A stretch of 64,000 nucleotides of DNA, taken from the NCBI RefSeq assembly GCF_021155765.1, contig NC_060110.1, positions 17,072,001 to 17,136,000 on the forward strand, in the 5' to 3' direction. The notes under the pieces are model-generated. The model ran no database searches. It was not told the DNA's origin and saw nothing but the letters and a program-made list of their open reading frames with translations. Of the stretch, positions 58,501 to 64,000 are shown in pieces (position 1 is the stretch's first letter; every line of letters begins with the position of its first letter). The DNA comes from Diprion similis. Its lineage: Eukaryota; Arthropoda; Insecta; Hymenoptera; Diprionidae. A program made the translations under genes and the position numbers.

Positions 58501-61500
58501 GAGTATTCGTGAGAAGTTCTCTCGTCGTGACGTTACTCGATGGATTGTGTCATTATTGACGAAGGAAAAGTCCTTTCGAAGTACGCGAAATTCTGTCCGG
58601 AACGGGCAGGTTCGTATAACATACGGATGATATATTGCAAGAAATATCATTGGGGATTTGTAGGCTGATTTTTACAATTTTACTGAAAGGAATTGTCCAA
58701 TTTTTTTACTGACATACACGATTCAGCATAGAATCCGTCTTATATTGAATGGAGCGCGCATGAAAGACGAAGAAAAATTGGTATATTCATCTTCAGAAGG
58801 AAGAAGAAGAATTACAATCGGGCAAGAATATAAAACAGTCTAACTTACAGCAGAGAACCAAGAGAAGGATTTGCAGTCAAGAAAAAAAAAAAAAAAAAAA
58901 ATTCCGGCCGGGGGGTCAGACCATGATTATTACATATTTTTTGGGTCACTGAAACCGAATTCGAAGTCCATTTTATTTTATCGCTTCAAGTTTTTAATAT
59001 AACCTTAGAAAAACTTGTCCCAGACTGGCTTAGATTATGAGATTTTTTAAAGCTTCTTGAAGACCTGACGTGATGGGTTAAAAGGACTTCAGATGCGGTT
59101 TCAGCAATCCAAGAAACATATAATAATCATGGTCTGACCCCTCGTCCAAAATTTTTTTTTTTTGCGTGGCTGTGTTGTCAATTGTGTTCGCAGCCTTGTG
59201 TATTATACAATATAGGCGCGAATAATGAATGCTTGCCTTTATTGCCAGGGGGATCGTCATAAATGAAAAATATCAAAGAGAAAAGTTGATGAAAAATCGC
59301 GCAATTCGGTCTGTTGGTATCACCTCACTTTGGTCCTGAAAGAGTTCAATTTTCACGTCACGTTTACATACCTAGCTCGTAGAATCGGATTATCCAGTAG
59401 ATGCTGCAGAGACGAAATTCCATCACCTTTTGGTTCACAGACTCGGACCCATTGGGCGGCTTGACACATTGCAAACTCGTCAAAGTACCTGAGATTCGGA
59501 TTTGCGGGTGATTGAGATTCCAAAAAGAAGTAAGAAAGTAGGAGAAAAGCATTGTTGGACAATTCGAACACGTTTTTCACCGTTCCCGTGAATTTCACAT
59601 CACGACGTCACAAAATCATCTTTCGCTGATATTAGACCCGAAATTGTCTTGTGGGCGTCTCTTCAAGTCGTCTTTGGGCTCAATGTCAGCCGAAGATGAT
59701 TTTGTGCTGGGTGGATGGATGGATATGGGGTGTCGAGTGATAAAATGTGTTCGACATTCTTCGCCTTTTACGTTTGAAACCAATCTTTTCTGTGATCTAT
59801 GGTAGCTTTAAAAATACTGACACATATTCCAGCCTTCCAAGCCACTTCAGTACCGTTTCCCTTGGCTTTCGAAGTTTGTTTCCTTTAAGGTACCTAAATA
59901 AAAGATTATGCAGATTAGGTGTCGCTGCTTCTCTTCTTATTCTGTGCGATGAAGGATTGCGGGAGTAATAATTAATCCGTATAACATAAATAATACAGTT
60001 GGAATCGTATTAGAGATGTAAGGATTGTTTTTATTTGTCTGAAATTTCCAGCAAACTTCTGAGGTTTACTTCTATCTAGATAAGTTGAATTGTATATGAA
60101 AAGAAATTTGCCCTTCTGTCAAGAACAAGAAACGTATTGATTTATCACCAGTTTCGATTCCGTATGAGAACTTACAGTGAAGTCAAGTTGCCCAAGGGAG
60201 AGAACGCTTCAATCTCAATTTCCTCGATAGCATTCTCGTTCAAATTTCTGAATAATGAAAAAAGTTATTCCCTTCTGATATCGATATTGTTGAGGCAAAA
60301 CGGTGGAAGTGATAATTATTTTTCTTCAATATTCTATGTTCTAAAGTTGATTAATTGTTATTTTCACTCACAGCGCGAGTAATTGGTCCAGATTGTTGAA
60401 GCTGCCTGCCCGAAGTTTGACCAATCGATTTCCAGATAAAAACCTAAAATTATACGTGTTATGATTCCTGATACATGAAATTGCAGTTGAGACGAAAGAA
60501 TTCGATGCTACTTTTTGCTAGATAATTTGTATTTATGATATCACTGGAGGAATAGAATGTCCAAAGCGATATACGTAAGTCAATTATGATTTGGAGTATG
60601 CCAATTCCATACTACTTACAGGTACAGTAAACTGGGTAGATTGGCGAAGGCGTCTATCGGGATATCCCGGAGTTGATTGTCGGCCAGAGATAACGTCTCA
60701 ATATTCTTTAGATAAGGGAAGGTTCGAGCTATGTTGGTTAATCGGTTTCCATTCAAATATCTGTAAAGTTATTCGTAAAATTTTACCTCGGAGTTCCTCC
60801 GTAGATTTGGGAATATCGGGATACTATTGGTGTAAGCTTGGTTCTATTAAATTCCGTCAGTTTATTGGCTCACAGATGGATGTTTCGCAACATAATAATA
60901 ATAATAAATCGAAAAAAAATAATGGGCAAAATTGAGTAATGACGAGGGAAACTTTTGAAGTCTTACGATACGGAAAACTTTGACTCCTCTTGATTGAAGA
61001 GCTCGATTCTCTGATTATTATAAAATGAAAAAGATTGTTACTGGTAATATTTGATTGAAAAGAGAGAGAGTATGGATTTTTTTCTTCGATATATAGGATA
61101 TCTGAGATTACTTGAGTGTCTATAAATATGAATGACGTAAATACTCTATAATTGAAGTAAGAAAATTTCTTTCAATAAAGTAAAATCTGTTCTAGAATTG
61201 CGCGATGATTGACGCTACAACTGAAATAACGAGCAGTTATAGAATTGTATACAAGCTTCCAATTTACTCAGTACATTGCGTAACATTTGCATGTTGCTGC
61301 ATACGTGCAAATTTGCAATCACCAATATTGCCACGGTCTCTGAAAGACACCACTTACTCGACTCGCGGGTTCCGAGCTGTTTCAATTTACCCTTTCCAAT
61401 ATTCCAATTTATTCAAAGGTGTAATGCATGATATGAAGGCATAGCGTATCGACTCTAACAATATAAAATAACATTATTTATATGCACGAAAAGGTATATT

Positions 61501-62407
61501 TTCGGTGCAGATTTGGACTAAAAATTATATTTTTGCGTGAATTTGAGCAATTAATCACGTGCCGATTTCTTACGATTGTGACACCAAAAAATTTTCCCTC
61601 TCTTCTTGGTTCTTTATAAGTAAATCTATTTTTATCCACTGTAAAAATAAACTCTTGCAACTATTTGTCGACTAAGGGATTTTTGTGATGACTTGGAATG
61701 TGAGCCGTTCGTCCTTAAGTATGAAAATAGAAAAAAACGTGGTATAATTGATCGAATAAAATAAATATATGATCAATTTCATCCTAATGTTAAGCTGCAC
61801 ATTTATTCCGAGAATAAAAATCGATGCTTCACATTTTCGTTAATTGTCAACTTACAGGATTTGAAGGTTGACCAAGGGTTTAAGGGTATCATCTCTCACT
61901 TCCGTCAACAAATTTAATCGCAAGTCCCTGGAAGTGAATATAAGGAGTGAAGAATTAGCTTTGAAATAGCTTTATGTAAGAGCCAGAGAAAAAGATGGAC
62001 TTTAATCACCGGATAACTCACAATTCGCGAAGTTTTCCGAGGTTCGTGAAAACCTTTTCTCCCAATGATGTCAGTCTGTTGCTGCTGAGCACCCTGCGAT
62101 AATGGTTCGTTAAGGTTCGAAAGTAATTACAAGCAGTTGCAATAACCGTTTCAGTTTATCGTTCAACAGTTTATTAACGATGCAAATATTCAATTTTAAT
62201 GCGGAAGAATTAAAGCCTGTCCCTTTTATTCAGCTGTATTCTAAATCGTTATTATATTCTCAAGAAATTTTTTCATCTCTCGTAGAATTTTAATGCGAAC
62301 AGTGTTTTAAAGTAAATAATGCATAAATTACTTACAATATTTCCAGTTCGTTTTTAGGCGGAAAAAGTTCTTCCTCGAGTTCAGTAATTTCGTTGTGATC
62401 CAAGTAT
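52493..62407 (-). CDS. Relaxin-receptor-like LRR GPCR (LGR type C, Lgr3/Lgr4 group), 5'-partial
   Basis: Receptors of this group sense relaxin-like and insulin-like peptides such as Dilp8 or Dilp7 at the plasma membrane. Minus-strand exons: LRR exons 62407-62336, 62093-62022, 61927-61856, 60760-60620 (two repeats), 60443-60372, 60247-60176 and 59893-59822; cysteine flank 59488-59372; helices 58484-58383, 58296-58166, 58007-57748, 56833-56605 and 55295 onward. Most LRR exons are exactly 72 bases in phase 2, as in LGR genes. The flank YFDEFAMC...VRVCEPKGDGISSLQHLL is diagnostic for RXFP-type receptors. TM2 has NLALSDLLMGLYL, TM3 ends in TWDRF (not DRY), TM7 has NPVLYTL. The tail either stops at TGA 55102 (at least 534 residues) or is spliced to three further exons ending at 52493 (at least 643 residues). 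The signal peptide, any LDLa module and the first LRRs lie upstream and were not found. Lgr3 and Lgr4 cannot be told apart here. Confidence 0.9.
53049..53168 (-). CDS. Receptor tail exon 2 with tandem acceptor
   Basis: The donor is TTCCAG|GTGAGT. Two acceptors lie four bases apart, CTGCAG (exon from 53168) and GCAAG (exon from 53164). From phase 0 the second gives LGSIRSISSLSLSSTRASDR and ends in phase 2, as the next exon needs for its long frame. The first gives QAWKYTIHFFAEPVIDES and ends in phase 0. Both frames stay open, so the choice decides the tail. I favour the second because of the frame of the next exon. Confidence 0.55.
54295..54492 (-). CDS. Receptor tail exon 1, Arg/Ser-rich
   Basis: Acceptor GGTTGCAG and donor AACAGG|GTGAGC; 198 bases, phase 0 to phase 0. 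It encodes VSGVLATVRARVYRESHRRR and a Ser/Arg-rich cytoplasmic segment ending DNKRRLVRNR. Strong G/C preference at third codon positions in this frame alone, against AT-rich surroundings, supports real coding. It joins FKRQ in frame. Confidence 0.7.
55102..55295 (-). CDS. Receptor exon with TM7 and short tail form
   Basis: Acceptor GTGTAG; it enters in phase 1. It encodes the third extracellular loop, then TM7 (LAVLVLPINSALNPVLYTL) and TTSMFKRQ. If read through, a 26-residue tail follows, ending KAETWF and TGA. A good donor, CGACAG|GTACGC (exon end 55183), sits directly after FKRQ and would replace this tail with the downstream exons. Confidence 0.85.
58882..59164. mobile_element. MITE-like element in a receptor intron
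   Basis: Left arm GGGGTCAGACCATGATTATT and continuing to about 58996; the right arm, read from the other strand, starts GGGGTCAGACCATGATTATT at about 59143. Inside, GAAACCGAATTCGAAGTCC pairs with GAAACCGCATCTGAAGTCC. A long A run flanks the left end and a T run the right, so the inverted repeat includes the homopolymers. There is no coding frame. It lies between the cysteine-flank exon and the TM1 exon. Confidence 0.75.
60967..61040 (-). pseudogene. Possible decayed LRR exon
   Basis: Between two intact LRR exons lies a 74-base segment with acceptor TACCAG and donor GTATC|GTAAGA. Parts look like an LRR: RIELFNQEESKFSVS in one frame, and Asn-Asn-Leu at its start in another. Its length is not a multiple of three and the two parts are in different frames. 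The intact exons on either side join in phase without it. It may be a lost repeat or chance similarity. Confidence 0.25.
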
Positions 62408-63968
62408 CTGAAAAAATTGTGGAATGCAAAATACGGGCGTATTATATGATTCAAATTTTCAAAACAACGTTTTTTATCTCTGCTGATTTTTCACTTTGTG
62501 TTACAGAGACTAGTGAAGAATAATCATCGCAGCAAACGATGTACGATTTCAAACTCTACCACGATGCGCCTGAGTCGGGCATATGACAAAATTTTTATTC
62601 GCATCAATTGTCACCACGTGATTCATTATTTGTTGGAATGTTGCGTCTGCAGTCTCGTCCTCGATAGATCTGACGGTTGAAATTAATCTCCATCCCCCCG
62701 ATTCCAATACCATTTTCAGATTTCAGGGTTATAATTGAACTGTCATGGGGCCAATTCACGAAGGAAAAAACTTTTCAAAGCAGTAATAAAACAAGCCAAA
62801 AAATGTTATTTTTCATTACCTTACAAACCAATTCAATTTTCATGCTTCTCGTTCGAATTCTCTTCAAGTATAAACGTCTCAAAATTCAAATTATCGAATC
62901 GATAACACAATTAGTCCGGTTTTTCTTTCGGACTTTCACTGACAACCAACATAATATCGTGCCATAGTTAATCACCTCCTACATAACTGTGGCTCATATG
63001 AACGACATTGCGAGTGCAATTAGCATACTACAACATGGTCATAGGTTTTGGGATTAAAATTTGACTAATGACTTACAATTCATGATATTCTAAGATATTT
63101 CACTGTCTAGGAGGTAATTCATGGAATGATCTATATCCACCATCTTATCACCTGGCACAAGGTAGCTTCACAATTTGCTGTAATTAGGCGTGGACCCGTT
63201 TCGCTGTGCAACACTATTAACCATTGTAGAATATCTACTAGAATAGGCATTGTCTTCACTCGAGGTATTATCTTTTCACAAATGTCATCTTGAACGGACG
63301 TCATCTTGAACTATTCACATTAACGTGTTCCGGGGTCCTTCCCGAATGAATGGTGCGTCACTGGCGGGTTTGAGACAGTTCATTCGTCATTCTATGTATA
63401 TCATCGCATCAGCATTGCATAATTTTAAAATTACATAACTCATACAGCGGGTAAATTTTGATTCTGAAGTGATATTTCAAGGATATTAATTTGAGAGATA
63501 TGACCTTTACGTAATAATCTTGTACAAGGTGTGATATAATATAAGAATTTTCCGAGCAAACTGCAGGACCTCAATTGGTTTCGTACCTCATTGAAATACA
63601 ATATGAAAGCGCAGTTCTTTATCTTACGGATATACCTCAGTGAAAAGAATCAGTGAAAACCTTTCAGGCGCTAAGATGAAATATGAAATTTCATAGGGTT
63701 GTTGAGGCCGTGACGTGCATTCTCAGAAGAAAGCCCAGAATTCCTTTGAATTTCTTCAAGTATTTTGACTGGTAAAATTCGAGAGTAAAATTCACCACCG
63801 CTTTTTTAGAATCTTCTAAATAATGCATAGCAATACGTGTAGAATCTGCAGTTCAATATGTGGTAAACTTCTTTGCAAAAGTGTTGCAAAAAAGTTATTG
63901 ATCGATTGTTGTAATAAACATGGATGTGCTGTAGCAAAACAATCAAGTTTCAGAATAATACTGGAATG

Positions 63969-64000
<32 letters not shown>
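62408..64000 (-). other. Probable upstream intron of the receptor gene
   Basis: The LRR exon at 62407 enters in phase 2, so at least one coding exon lies upstream. I find no LRR-like or LDLa-like exon in this AT-rich stretch. It ends with at least 28 A in a row at the window edge (63973-64000). Confidence 0.5.
63973..64000. repeat. Poly(A) run at the window edge
   Basis: At least 28 consecutive A bases end the window. It could be a plain homopolymer, a retroelement tail or the edge of an A-bordered MITE like the one at 58882. Confidence 0.9.

Noticed and set aside
63062..63115. Possible further upstream receptor exon ending in AATT|GTAAGT
   Set aside because: The donor is good and LEYHEL fits an LRR end, but a stop lies a few codons upstream in that phase and no acceptor gives a 72-base exon.

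Overview
The window is nuclear DNA from an insect, most likely a hymenopteran. It has AT-rich non-coding DNA, GT-AG introns from tens of bases to about 12 kb, many microsatellites and homopolymers, and exons whose products match insect families closely. I found no prokaryotic, viral or organellar gene and no tRNA or rRNA gene. About 6.2 kb, roughly a tenth of the window, can be assigned to protein-coding exons. I rebuilt five genes by joining exons at splice sites whose phases agree. Every start, end and junction given here was read by eye.

Region by region. (1) 1-24920, plus strand: seven exons of Mnt, the Max-binding bHLH-leucine-zipper repressor. Its N-terminal exon is not visible. An 11.9-kb intron splits the helix-loop-helix from the zipper and carries foldback repeats, microsatellites, a CpG-rich block and many CACGTG E-boxes. 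(2) 24921-32666: non-coding, probably Mnt 3' UTR and intergenic DNA. (3) 32667-34350, minus strand: a complete four-exon RNF212/ZHP-3/Vilya-type RING gene, a meiotic crossover factor family. (4) 35337-37778, plus strand: a complete six-exon septin very close to Drosophila Sep1, head-to-head with the RING gene. (5) 39133-40423, minus strand: complete four-exon Tim22, a mitochondrial carrier translocase subunit, tail-to-tail with the septin. (6) About 40660-46510: a repeat nest of 20 tandem copies of a 191-bp satellite, with higher-order periods of 8 and 7 units, bracketed by diverged copies of a roughly 330-bp module. (7) 46511-52492: intergenic, nothing recognised. (8) 52493-62407, minus strand: the 3' part of a relaxin-receptor-like leucine-rich-repeat GPCR (LGR type C, Lgr3/Lgr4 group). 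It has nine visible LRR units, the cysteine flank, seven membrane helices and two possible C-terminal tails. (9) 62408-64000: probably its upstream intron.

The genes do not form one pathway. They are ordinary single-copy animal genes: a transcriptional repressor, a meiotic E3 ligase, a cytoskeletal GTPase, a mitochondrial import subunit and a hormone receptor. The most unusual parts are the satellite nest with its higher-order structure and hairpin-forming unit, the alternative receptor tails with a tandem splice acceptor that opens two frames, the foldback elements inside introns, and a degenerate peptide repeat in Mnt.
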